Notes under the pieces: generated by a model
Seen by the model: only the letters and a program-made list of their open reading frames with translations
The model's database searches: none
What the model was told of the DNA's origin: nothing
Program-made: the position numbers and the translations under genes
Assembly (NCBI RefSeq): GCF_016097555.1
Contig: NC_054708.1
Coordinates: 20,438,460 to 20,502,459 of the forward strand
Reading direction: 5' to 3'
DNA length: 64,000 nucleotides
Source of the DNA: Gigantopelta aegis
Lineage: Eukaryota > Mollusca > Gastropoda > Neomphalida > Peltospiridae
In this document: one piece after another, positions 23,261 to 34,984 of the stretch
How positions within the stretch are numbered: the first letter of the stretch is position 1
How the letters are laid out: each line of letters begins with the position of its first letter

Positions 23261-23606
23261 GGGGAGGCACGTAGCCCTGTGGTAAAGCGCTCGCTCGATG
23301 AGCGGTCGGTCTGGGATCGATTCCCCGTCCCCATTGGGCTATTTCTTGTTCCAACCTGTGCACCACGACTGGTATATCAAAGACCATGGTATGTACTATC
23401 TTGGCTGTTGGATGGTGCATATAAAAGAACTGTTGCTGCTAATCGAAAAGAGTAGCCCATGAAGTGGCGACAGCGAGTTTCCTCTATCAATATCTGTGTG
23501 GTCCGTAACCATATTTCTAACGCCATATAACCGTAAATAAAATGTGTTGAGTGCGTCGTTAAATAAAACATTTCTTTCTTTCTTCCTTTTTTTTTTTTTT
23601 TTTTTT
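23261..23606 (+). repeat. SINE family A, with 12-bp target duplication
   Basis: A full-length family A copy from GGGGAGGCACGTAGCCCTGT to the CTTT/T tail, flanked by TTTTTACATGGA on both sides (23249-23260 and 23607-23618). It is inserted in the composite element at 23073-24160. Confidence 0.92.
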
Positions 23607-23744
23607 TTTTTACATGGATAGAAACTAATATTGTGTGTAGAATGATGGAAATCCATACAGCTATATAGGGTTGCAATCGAATCACTACGCATTTTTACAT
23701 GGATTACAATTAGCATTGATTTATACTCTCTTGGGGTGCTTGCG

Positions 23745-23995
23745 TCGCAGAATCGAACCACCTCAGTGGATCCATTCAAATGACTGGATTTTTTTCTCGT
23801 TCCAACCAGTACACCACAACTGGCCAAAGGCCGTGCTATGTACTTTCCTGTCTGTGGGAAAAATTCTTTGCTGCATTTGAAAAAATGAACGGGTTTCCTC
23901 CGATGGCTACGTGTCAGAATCATCAAATGTTTTACATCCAATAACTGATGGTTAATTAATCAATGTACTCTAGTGGTGTCGTTAAACAAAACAAA
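23745..23995 (+). repeat. SINE family A2 (tail 2)
   Basis: A diverged head, then TCGTTCCAACCAGTACACCA, CTGTCTGTGGGA, and tail 2 (TTAATTAATCAATGTACTCT, GTGGTGTCGTTAAACAAAAC, CAAA repeats). Confidence 0.8.
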
Positions 23996-24165
23996 CAAAC
24001 AAACAATTAACATTTATACGTGGTGAAAAGGTTTCTGGCCAGCTCATTTCCCCCGAATATCTCTGTCGTTTTTTGCCCGAATTTGAAGATTTACTCCAGC
24101 ACTCGGTGGAGCGGGAGGAGATAGTTGGCCCCATGCCCCTCCCTGTCTCACACGCCTATGATGAC

Positions 24166-25032
24166 CTGTAAATATGCTCCCGACCCTCCGAAAAAAGGAA
24201 ACACGCACACACACACACACCCTAGGATAATAATATAGGTTGCATAGTACCAAAGAAGATAGTAAAAGCAGCTGTGTGTGATTAGTAGTAATATGTGACA
24301 TTGATTATTTGTGCAAATACTATTATCCATCGACAATAAATAAATACACTTTTATTTGTTATACAGTTGTTATGCAGTATATACCAGAGGTTGAAACGAA
24401 TGCGGGGTACCCCAAAAAATGGAACTGCAATTTTCAGCAAAAATGACGGTTGCTATTAAAAACATTAATTAAATCTCTTAAATGGTATGTGACACCCCCC
24501 CCCCCCCCCCCCCCCCCATTTTCTTGCAGGTAGATTAGATGTGTGGTGCCACACTTTTTATTGCTGTACTTTCTGAGTGTTGATACGCTGCTTATATCAG
24601 TTTTATTAGTAAACGTTAACATTATGGGCAATAGGAATTGATTTGGTATATTAGAATCTATACATGTATACGCAAAAATTCAATATGGCGTCTAATGAAA
24701 TTTTGATCACCATTCACTTATTTGCTTGACGTTTTCCCCCTACTTTGTATTAGTACAGGCGACTAGGTCACGAAAAACACCACCGTGTCAAATGATTGTT
24801 AAACGCAGATTATTATTATTAGCCTACTTGATTCTTTATAAACGTATCACATAGGTCGCGTGCTGATTAGAATATTGTGTGGTAGTCCTACTAAATAAAC
24901 ATGTACTGATCTCCAGTAAAAACGCACCAGTCATATTTGTAGATGTAAAACAGGATATGATACCCCCCCTCACACACACACACACACCATACACACACAC
25001 CATACACACACACCATACACACACACACACAC

Positions 25033-25080
<48 letters not shown>

Positions 25081-26134
25081 ACAAACCAAACAAACCAACA
25101 AAAAAACCCCAAACAAAAACGTTTAACTGATTTGATATAAGTTGATATATTTTAGTATTCTAATTTAAGAACACAATTTATAAAACCCTAGTATTGGAAG
25201 AAGCCTTCATCTTTTAAACTGGTGCAGTTGTACAATATAGAAAATAAAAAACAATTATGTAACTTTGGAAAATTTCTCTACAAGACAGATAAATTAAGAA
25301 AATAACATATATATATATATTTTTTTCTATTTATTATTTTATTATTATAATTATTATAATTTTTTTATTTGTGTAATGCATTTTCCGATTATATGTAAGT
25401 TTATGTATAAATTGTTTGTACTTTGTTTCTTCTGTACATGCACTTGTATTTGTAATGTTTATACAGATGAGCTGTATAATAGCTCAATGTTAATAAACAA
25501 TTGAATAGTAGACAATAAATAATTCCCAAAATTGTATACAAGGCTTAGGGTTATTGTATGTTTTATAGCAGCCTCACACAGGTGAATGATAGCAATAACA
25601 ACCTATAATTGGGTTGTGCGTTTTCAGTGGAATTCAGTATACGAACGAGTGATGATGACGATAGGTGCAGTTCGCCTCCAAAATGGGGTGAAGGCGGTGC
25701 CAATCCGCCCTCTTCTAGATATCCCCCCCCCCCCCCAGCAGATGAACGAGAGAGGTAGTCATTGTCCGTCATTCCGAATTTCATTGTTCTGAAGAACAAA
25801 ATTACTATCAAGTATAATATTATTCTAGCGCTGTTTTTTTATCATTCATAATCCAATAATAATGTAGTAGATTACTTTGCAGGAGATATGCATATACAGT
25901 TAAACCTGTCTTAAGCGTCCACATAAGGGTGTACACAAAAACGATCGCTATAGACAGGTGGCTGCTGGTTACAGGTTGCCACATACACAGTCTTTAAAAT
26001 GTTTGTTGTTATTTGTTTTGTTTTTTTACCGTCTCCTGCTAATTAATGGATGTGTGCTCTATAGTTTACTATAGAAACTTAACTTTCGACATTTAGCCTC
26101 CTTCGGAAAAAATGAAATGTAACTGGAATGTTTT
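24166..26134. other. non-coding stretch with simple repeats
   Basis: No gene supported. It holds C tracts (24485-24517, 25724-25737), an (AC)n/ACACCATAC array at 24970-25075, and AT-rich DNA. A short element-like pair of GGG/CCC-rich ends near 25660-25740 is too weak to call. Confidence 0.4.
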
Positions 26135-26325
26135 TCCATTAGTAGCAAGAGATCTTTTATATGCACCATCTCACAGACAGGATAGCACATACCACGGCCT
26201 TTGATATACCAGTCGTGGTGCACTGGCTGGAACGAGAAATAGCCCATCGTCCCACCGACGGAGATCGATCCTAGATCGACCGCGCTTCAGGCGAGTGCTA
26301 TACCACTGAGCGACTTCCCGCCTCC
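26135..26325 (-). repeat. SINE family A/A2 body and head
   Basis: Plus strand runs TTTTCCATTAGTAGCAAGAG, CACCATCTCACAGACAGGAT, GATCGATCCTAGATCGACCG to the head CCACTGAGCGACTTCCCGCC. The tail is missing. Confidence 0.85.
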
Positions 26326-26465
26326 GCTAAATAGGACGGAGTAAAACCAACAGAAGAGGGCTTCGTAAGTTGTCAAATTTGTGTCCGATTCTTTTGGTTT
26401 TTGTAAACGTCGGAGAATGGCAGAAACTGGGTGAGGGGGACATTTATATCAATTCACCATTCATC

Positions 26466-26638
26466 TGATACGCTCGCTTGGTTCGCGGTCGGTCAAAAGG
26501 ACTGATCCCTGTCAGTGGGCCCATTGGGCTATTTCTCTTTTTAGGCAGTGCACCACGACTAGTAAATGTCAAAGGACGTAGCATGTGCTATCCTGTCTGT
26601 GGGATGGTGCATATAAAAGAATCCTTCCTACTAATGGA

Positions 26639-26675
<37 letters not shown>

Positions 26676-26790
26676 ATATATATAAAAAAAATATATAATA
26701 TATATTACAAAATGTTTGGCATCTAATAGGCGATGATTAATAAATCAATGAGTTCAATTGGTGTCGTCAAACTAAACGAACTTTAACTTT
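26466..26790 (+). repeat. SINE family A2 with (AT)n inside
   Basis: Head from CGCTCGCTTGGTTCGCGG, body CAGTGCACCACGACTAG, an (AT)n expansion at 26638-26705, then tail 2 (ATTAATAAATCAATGAGTTC, GTGTCGTCAAACTAAACG). Confidence 0.85.
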
Positions 26791-27373
26791 CATCGGACGA
26801 TTTAAAGAAATTAAGATGCGTCATGTCTATTATTATATTGTAGGGCCTACAGGTGCATGTTTGTTTGTTAATGCTAGTGTCGAAATGACCTTCCGGACAA
26901 ACATCAATAGATAACGTGTTCTAGAAGTGCACAAGTCTGTGTCATTAATTTATAGTGTTGACATTAAACTCGAATTTTATCATCAAAAGTAGGCAAATAT
27001 GTCCACCAAACACAGTTATCTCCCCATATAGTGGACAAAAATCCGGAAATATATCCGCACAAGTAGTCCGCTAGCTTTTTGACTGATTATTTTATGGCAG
27101 ACAGTTGTGAAGTGACAACTAACAGACTGGAGTTGACGGAAGACCATGTAGTTTGCAAACATGTAACTCACGGGCGTTCGGGCCATGCTTAGAGTTTATG
27201 ACCGGCTTCAGTGGCGCAGTGGTTAAGCCATCGGACTCATAGATATGTCATAATCGATTTTCGCGAACCGATCTAATTTCGATTATGCAGTAATATAAGT
27301 TATGAGCTTGATCCCAGACTGACCGCGCATCAAGCGAGTGCTTTAGCACTTGGCTACGTCCCACCCCTATTAT

Positions 27374-28172
27374 GACATATCTGAGTTATCATGTCTTTGT
27401 AGGTGTATGTTTATCAGGATTATAATATGTATAAATATGAACTAAGGACATATCTGAGTTATCATGACTGTGTAGATATATGTTTATCAGGATTATAATA
27501 TGTATAAATATGAACTAAGGACATATCTGAGTAATCATGACTGTGTAGATATATGTTTATCAGGATTATAATATGTATAAATATGAACTAAGGACATATC
27601 TGAGTTATCATGACTGTGTAGGTATGTTTATCAGAATTATAATATGTATAAATATGAACTAAGGACATATCTGAGTAATCATGACTGTGTAGATATATGT
27701 TTATCAGGATTATAATATGTATAAATATGAACTAAGGACATATCTGAGTTATCATGACTGTGTAGGTATGTTTATCAGAATTATAATATGTATAAATATG
27801 AACTAAGGACATATCTGAGTTATCATGACTGTGTAGGTATATGTTTATTAGAATTAAAATACTGTATCTATAAATATGAACTAAGGACATATCTGAGTTA
27901 TCAAGACTAGGTATATGTTTATCAGAATTAAAATATGTATAAATATGAACTAAGGACATATCTGAGTTATCATGACTGTGTAGGTATATGTTTATCAGGA
28001 TTAAAATATGTATAAATATGAACTAAGGACATATCTGAGTTATCATGACTGTGTAGGTATATGTTTATCAGGATTAAAATATGGTTAAATATGAACTAAG
28101 GACATATTTGAGTTATCATAACTGTGTAGGTATATGTTTGTCAGGATTAAAAGATATATAAATATGGACTTA
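27374..28172. repeat. 73-bp minisatellite, about 11 units
   Basis: The unit begins ACATATCTGAGTTATCATGA and ends ATATGAACTAAGG. Starts fall at 27374, 27448, 27521, 27594, 27665, 27738, 27809, 27887, 27957, 28030 and 28102, so spacing is 70-78. Variants (GTAATC/GTTATC; ATATATG/ATG) alternate, suggesting higher-order amplification of unit pairs. Confidence 0.93.
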
Positions 28173-28184
28173 GGATCGAAGTTA

Positions 28185-28487
28185 TTAGAATAGAAGTTTG
28201 TTTTGTTGAACGACACCACTAGAGCACATTGATTTATCAATCATCGGTAATTGTGACATAAGTCTTAAAGAAGAAACCCGCTACATTTTTTTCCATTAGT
28301 AGCAAGGGATCTTTTTTTATGCACCATACCACATGCAGGATAGCACATACCACGGCCTTTGATATATCAGTCATGGTGTACTGGCTGGAACGAGAAATAA
28401 CCCAAATGGATTCACATATGAGGATCGATCCCAGACTGAACTCGCATCAAGCGAGTGCTTTACCACTGGGCTACGTCCCACCCCTAT
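28185..28487 (-). repeat. SINE family A2
   Basis: Plus strand runs from tail 2 (GTTTGTTTTGTTGAACGACA) to the head (CCACTGGGCTACGTCCCACC). A scrap of the same head end, GGCTACGTCCCACCCC, lies at 27352-27367, so the minisatellite has the same 16 bases plus TATTATGAC on both sides. Confidence 0.85.
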
Positions 28488-28499
28488 TATGACCGATAT

Positions 28500-28936
28500 A
28501 TATATATATATATATATATAAACGAAAGGCCAATATTTCTATTTTTTAATGATACAAGTAATTCAGTAAACAGATTGTCACAATGGACACACAACGATAA
28601 CAAGACAATGACAATTTTAACAGACAAAACTACTGAGATTCAAACTGAATTAACATTTGCGTTTCTTTTGTTCTTCAGCATATATATTTGACAATAATAC
28701 CACAATAAACGATATTCTTTGTTTCCCTTTAAAGTTTATTATCCCCAGAAACGAAATACGGTCACAGGTAATGTCAGGGTTAGGGAGCCCTGGTATCACT
28801 ATCTTACATTAATGTTATAGTATAAACAATATACAACAATACATATAATATGTTATGGCAGTTAATAAACACGTTACCACAAAAATGAAAAAAGAATAAT
28901 AGAAGGAAGTAAAATAAACAAATAAATAAAATAATA

Positions 28937-28978
<42 letters not shown>

Positions 28979-29119
28979 TAAGAATAACAAGAATAAAAAA
29001 AAATCAAATAAAAATAATAAGAATAATTTTAAAAAAGAATAAAAGAATAGAATAAATAATTAAAAAAAAGAACAAAAATCTAATAATGAAGATAAAAAAA
29101 ATCTAATAAATAAATAAAT
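28500..29119. other. AT-rich non-coding stretch
   Basis: A TA microsatellite at 28496-28520, an (AAT)n run at 28938-28972 and A/T-rich low-complexity DNA. No gene seen. Confidence 0.5.
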
Positions 29120-29275
29120 CACTGGCGCAGGAAGCGGTGTGGGGGGGGGGGGGGCGCATGTGACCCCCCCCCCACACTTTTCAGATATTTTGCTTTATAT
29201 TTGCTTTATAATAGAGTAAAAGTGTGTAAATATAAAAGTGTACCCCCCACTTTTTGGCACCTTCCTACGCTCGTG
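29120..29275. mobile_element. short TIR element with poly-G/poly-C core
   Basis: CACTGGCGCAGGAAG on the left and CTTCCTACGCTCGTG on the right are imperfect inverted ends around G and C tracts. Flanking AAATAAAT repeats hide any target duplication. Confidence 0.55.
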
Positions 29276-29623
29276 TAAATAAATAAATAATCCCAAGTGT
29301 TGTTGTCGGCTGATGAGGTTTATCAACAGTGTACTTTACATTCACCTATGTATTGGGTTGGCTTAATATATTTTATTTATTATTTACTAAATTTTTACAC
29401 AAATCTGTATATTTATCATATAATATGAAATATCTTAAAGATGCATGTATATTGAAATCTACATATGCAAATTAAATTCTGTGAGTATATATCAATACAA
29501 TACAAATTCGGAATATTATAAAAATAGTGTAAAAAAACCAACCCATTTTATTACAAGGAATATGTGACTACAACTTTTTGAAGCCATAGTCACTTAAGCG
29601 ACAAAAACAAAATCGATAGAGGT

Positions 29624-29815
29624 CAGGGCCGTACCCTGATCAAAATCCTAAGGGGGGCGGGGCACTACGTTTTATAAACAAATGAAACACTATACAAATT
29701 AAACCACGAGATGTGTATGCTAGTTTCTGGAGTAAAAAAGAGAGAATAAAAGTGAGATTATCGGGGGGGGGGGGGGGCAACTGCTCCCCCTGCCTCCCCG
29801 GAGTGTACGGCCCTG
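29624..29815. mobile_element. hAT5-like MITE with poly-G core, second copy
   Basis: CAGGGCCGTA and TACGGCCCTG ends, 5-base flanking duplication GAGGT (29619-29623 and 29816-29820), and a long G tract inside. Same family as 6156-6348. Confidence 0.8.
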
Positions 29816-30192
29816 GAGGTTGACCACAAACTATTTTAGTTACCCAACTAAAGCACTGTCTCATCTTACAGCTCTGAATACCAATGTACACGTGACTGCA
29901 AACAACACTATTTCTTAGATACCATAAACAAATCCCAGATTGAAAAGAAATTAAAAATATATTTTTCAACTAATACTTATTTACAGAGTTTGTGCTTACT
30001 TATATATTGTAGTGCAATCATTTTGAATTTAACATACACGTCTCAGAGAAATCAATTTTGATCGTTCTTATTCCACTGGATGGCATGGCTGTGGCGACCG
30101 GGTCATCACCGTGAAGCAGCCAATCACAATAATTATTTAAAGTGACCTGGTGATCTCTCAAATGGGTGAGACCGAAATTGGTTATTTATATG

Positions 30193-30480
30193 TTACGACA
30201 GAATGTTAGTGTTTACAAAATGAACTTCTTGACAACCAGATGAACGCACAGGAAATATGCCTAAGCTTAAAAATCGACAAGCAGGATTCAAGTGAACAAA
30301 AAATCGTCTGAATCCAAGTTTTTCGAGGTTTGAGAAAATTTCGAGTTTTTGCATATCGCCCTTTGTGTGAAATTCCATCAGGAGTTGTCGGACTGTTTTC
30401 AGCTCTCCGGCTTCCATCATCGAAATTAGCGCAGGCCACTCTGCGGTTTCGACATCCATTTTTAAAACATCAATAACCGA
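30193..30480 (-). CDS. METTL24: METTL24-like exon 7, C-terminus
   Basis: Acceptor TTTTTTCCAG. Encodes SVIDVLKMDVETAEWPALIS through EFHTKGDMQK and FFVHLNPACRF to VNTNILS and stop TAA at 30193-30195. Confidence 0.95.
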   Translation of the reverse strand, partial: SVIDVLKMDVETAEWPALISMMEAGELKTVRQLLMEFHTKGDMQKLEIFSNLEKLGFRRFFVHLNPACRFLSLGIFPVRSSGCQEVHFVNTNILS

Positions 30481-33425
30481 CTGGAAAAAACACAAGAAGA
30501 AGATAAAAGAACTTAGATAAGTTAGGTTATTACCATGGTGCAGCCTAGGACAGCTGTACACTAAGGAAAATGTGGAGATAATTAATAGTGACGAAAAAAT
30601 AAATTGTTTTGCTTAACGACACCACTAGAGCACATTGATTTATCAATCATCGGTTATTGGATGTCAAACATTTGGTAATTTTTACATATAGTTTTAGAAA
30701 GAAAACCCACTATATGTTTTCATTAGTATCAAGGGATCTTTTACATGCATCATCACATACCACGGCCTTTTATATATCAGTCGTAGTGCACTGGCTACAA
30801 CGAAAAATGGGGCCACTGACGGGGATCGATCCTAACCCAAATGCGCATCATGATGGTAACATAATTTATTTCCATGGTTACATACGTTATATTATATTAG
30901 CGGCCGTTAAATAAGGTGCCACCCCCAAACAACAACAACAACAACAAAAAACAACCACTCGATTACCCTACTGTACATAGAATTATTTTAAAACTATGCA
31001 GACTGTAATTTTGATATGTCACACCCATTAGTATGTGGATATTTAACACCTTCAGTGAAAAAGTGAAATATTGTTAAAATAGCAACAGATTCAAAATTGT
31101 AAGTAAAACAATGCGACGCCAAAATCATAAGTGGCCTCCAAAACCCCTCAACAATGACCGTACTTAATATGGAATTGTCTAAAAAGTATTTTGACCTGTA
31201 ATTGTAATATTTTACTCTCATTACTATATGAATATTTGCCACCGTGAGTGAAAATTGTAGGCCCATAGGTCTAATATTATTAAAATAGCAACACATTCAA
31301 AATTGTAAGTAAACAATGCAATGGAAACAACTATGTGAAATGTTATCTACTTTTGTTTACTTGAAAATGTGGTCAATATGTCCAGTGTCTTGTTTGTAGA
31401 CTGCCCTCAAACGTTATTTTCATGAGGAAATCGATTTTCTGATTTCTTCCCATTCCTCTCTTATCTTATTCTTTAGTTCATTCTCCATGAATACTGCTGT
31501 GCCGTAAACAAACTTTAAAATAGATAAAATTTCACTTACCTTTGGCGTCGCATTTGTTTACTTACAACACCCGACATAAGTACAGCGGTCTTATACAGTA
31601 TACCTACTGAATTGTTATAACTCGCTCTGGGTGGGAGCTGGTACTTGGATTCGAACCCAGTTTCTACGTACTAGCCTTATTTTCGATAATTTAAACTACA
31701 ACACCCTAATAGCCTGATTCAACGGAAGTTATACACCAAACGTACCTTTGAATGTTTGAGCATCTTGCGTATTGATGTCAAAGTCATTATATTCCATTTC
31801 CTTTTATTTATTGTGTCTTTTCCTCCAATTCCAATTTTATAAAACATGATACGATCATTCCGTCTTGTTGTGTTCATTTTCATGCTAAAATAAAAAAATA
31901 AAAATGAATGAATAAACACACATAATTGTAAAAAACCCCACAATTTAGAATGTTTAAAATCAACTCTGGTCGTATTAAAAAAAAGTTGCTAATAACACAG
32001 AACATTATTTCTCGTTCCATGGTGTGTCATTTCCTATCTATATTTCTCGTTCTGTGGTATGTCATTTCCTATCTACATTCTTGTGAACTGTCGGAGGTGA
32101 AAAAAACAACTAAATTCAATCAATCCATATTTAGATTGCCTTTGAACTGGGCGGGGATACGGGTGGTGGTGGTGATGGCAGTACCTCCCTGCCCCCTCCC
32201 CCACCCTTTTGGAGATTTTGCTATTGTTGAGACTGAAAGTTGTATACCCACGGGATCGGATCTTGGTTACCTTGGATCAAACGAATACACGTCACATTCA
32301 TAAGTCTTCGCAATGTCGTCATCAAAGGAGAAATCGTAGTTGATTCTGGAATGAAACAAAAACAAAACAATAACAAATCATAATAATTATCTTTTCACGT
32401 CAGTTCGTATTCTACAGTCACTTATTTGAGAAATAATAAATCTATAAAACCGCCAAACGCATTTTAAATTCTCAGATTCAATTCAGTATTTTATTTACGA
32501 ATTACCCTGTTATGTTTCATTGTTGCTTAAATACTTTTAGATATGAACAGTTAAAGTTTGTTTTGTTTAACGACACCACTAGAGCACACTGATTAATTAA
32601 TCATTGGCTATTTGATGTAAAAAAATGGGTAATTCTGACAGTCATAAGAGGAAACCCGCTACATTTTTCCTAATGCAGCAAGGAATCTTATACATGCACT
32701 TTCCCACAGACAGGAAATCACATACCACGGCCTTTGACAAGTTGTGGTGCACTGGTTGGAACGAGAAAAAAAACATTCAGTTGAATGGATCCAACGAGGT
32801 GTTTTGCTCCTGCGACGCAAGCACCTCAAGCGAGCACTTAACCGACTGAGCTGAATCCCTGGAAAAAAACATCTGTGTCTTACCCAAACGAGTACACTAT
32901 GCATGGTTTAATGGGTCTGTATGGTGGATCATCACACACTTCCCAGCCTCCATCTCCTATTTTACCCATTCTAAATTTCCGTTCACAAATAATATCGATG
33001 TTGGTTACGTAGCTGAAAATACAAATGATTAATTGGTGTCGTTTTACAAAAAGGAAAAAAAAAAAAAAAGGAAAAAAAAAGGGGGAAAAAACATTAAGAA
33101 AAAATCTTGAAATCAGAGTTTAAATTTTTTTTTTTTACTTAGGTCTAATATTATGTCCTAAGATCTGTTTTATGTCATCTTCACGTGACAGGCCCTAATC
33201 AAGCGGACACAATTGACGTTTTTTCCCCGCCGAGTTATTAGCAGTAACTATGAGAAATCGAAGTCCCAGTAATATAATGTATCTAATCCAATTTAAAAAA
33301 ACCCAACAAACTAAATCACACAACAGGCGTCAAGACACCAACTTGTTTAGTATCATATATATATGTATATATATGTGTATATATGTGTATATATATGTAC
33401 ATATATGTATACATATATGTATACA

Positions 33426-33480
<55 letters not shown>

Positions 33481-34936
33481 GTATATGTGTACATGTACAT
33501 GTACATGTATATGTGTATATATATAGCTAAACTGTCACCTAATGACCTTTTATTTGACAAATTAATGTAAACATGCTTAATATATACGAAAGGAAACGAA
33601 ATCAACCAACGTATTAAAAGAAGACTTCTTGGTGGGGAAAATATAGCTAAGAGAATTACGTCCCTTGTATCGGCTACAGTTTTGACATGGTTCATAAAGA
33701 CCAGACATGATTTAGAAACCCCATTATAGACCTTCAGATATAAATGTTTTAAAATTAAATTTAATCTTCTTAAGTGTCAAAACTATGAACATCAGAATAA
33801 ATTATTAAAGAAATCAGCTCCACTGATCATAGGCGTACGTGCTCCCATTTCTGTAGGGGTAGAGGGCGGGGTGGCATTAAACGAAAATGGCCGAATCTGG
33901 ATAACATTATTCATATAATTAGCATTACTACCTAACAGCTATACGAGGTTGCAAACGAATCACTACGCATTTTTACATGGAGTACAACTCATTCTGAGGG
34001 TAGAATGATGGAAATGGAAATACATGGTAAAAAGGTCTCAGGTTAGCACATTTTGCCCGAATATCCTGTATAATTTTAGGCCGAATTTTTATTTATTTAT
34101 CAAACCCAGTCTTTTGTCATTCGTCCTCAAGGGCGTGTACGGGGGAGTGGTATTTCCCCCTTGTTCATACACATTTTTAAAATGCCCCCCCCCCCCCCCC
34201 CCCCCCCCCCCATATGAAACTTCGCTCGCCAGTCTAGACTCAACCACTGCTTAAATTCCCGCATAAGCGCCTGGTACTATGAATTACTCAAGTTGGCCAG
34301 CTTACAAGTTTGTATAATTGAGCGTTTGTATTTTTAGATTTTAACCATCGAAGGTACATTATTGTGGAGCTTACCTATGATAGGTTTTGAACATTGATTC
34401 TTTATCCATGGACTTGAGACGCTTCCCTGTTGGTAAACCTTTAACCTTGATGACAGAAGCAAAATATTAGCAAACCATATATATATGCATGGCTAGGGAT
34501 GGGATATATATATATCCCATCCCTAGCCATGCACGACAGGCGTATTCCATGACGTCAGCCCATGCGGAATAAATCGGTCTTGCAAGACCACGTGACTGCT
34601 ATTGTTTGAGCTGACAAACGGAAAAATAACACAAGAAATGCTTGTTATATTTCATAAAAACAAGGAAACCTGCTGTCATAATAAAATTATTTTTGGGTAC
34701 GATCTTTTCAATGGTTATGATTATTTTATTGTAAGATAAAAAAAAAAAGTATGTTTTTTACGTTTTCCCAAAATTGTTGTTTTTCATCTACTGGATGGGA
34801 GAAAAATAATCCTCCATTATGTATCCACGTGGGACAGGGTTATTCCACCCTCGAGTACATACTATGATGTCAGGGACGAGGCTTACCCTCGGGTGGAATA
34901 GCCCTGTCCTACATGGACACACATGAATGATTCCCT

Positions 34937-34984
<48 letters not shown>

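Larger units (their letters stand above)
23073..24160. mobile_element. composite element with CATAGGCGTA ends and two SINE insertions
   Basis: Starts CATAGGCGTACGAGCTCCCA next to a G tract and ends CACGCCTATG. The host element is split by a family A SINE (23261-23606) and an A2 SINE (23745-23995). A segment GAATCACTACGCATTTTTAC appears twice, flanking the first SINE. A partial relative is at 33827-34215. Confidence 0.65.

Noticed and set aside
23377-23941. Frames of 102 and 181 codons on minus
   Set aside because: They run across two SINEs and a poly-T tail. Similar SINE-derived frames at 41573, 47969 and 63115 were dropped for the same reason.
27374-28172. CRISPR-like array
   Set aside because: Units are contiguous 73-bp tandem repeats without unique spacers, in animal DNA; it is a minisatellite.
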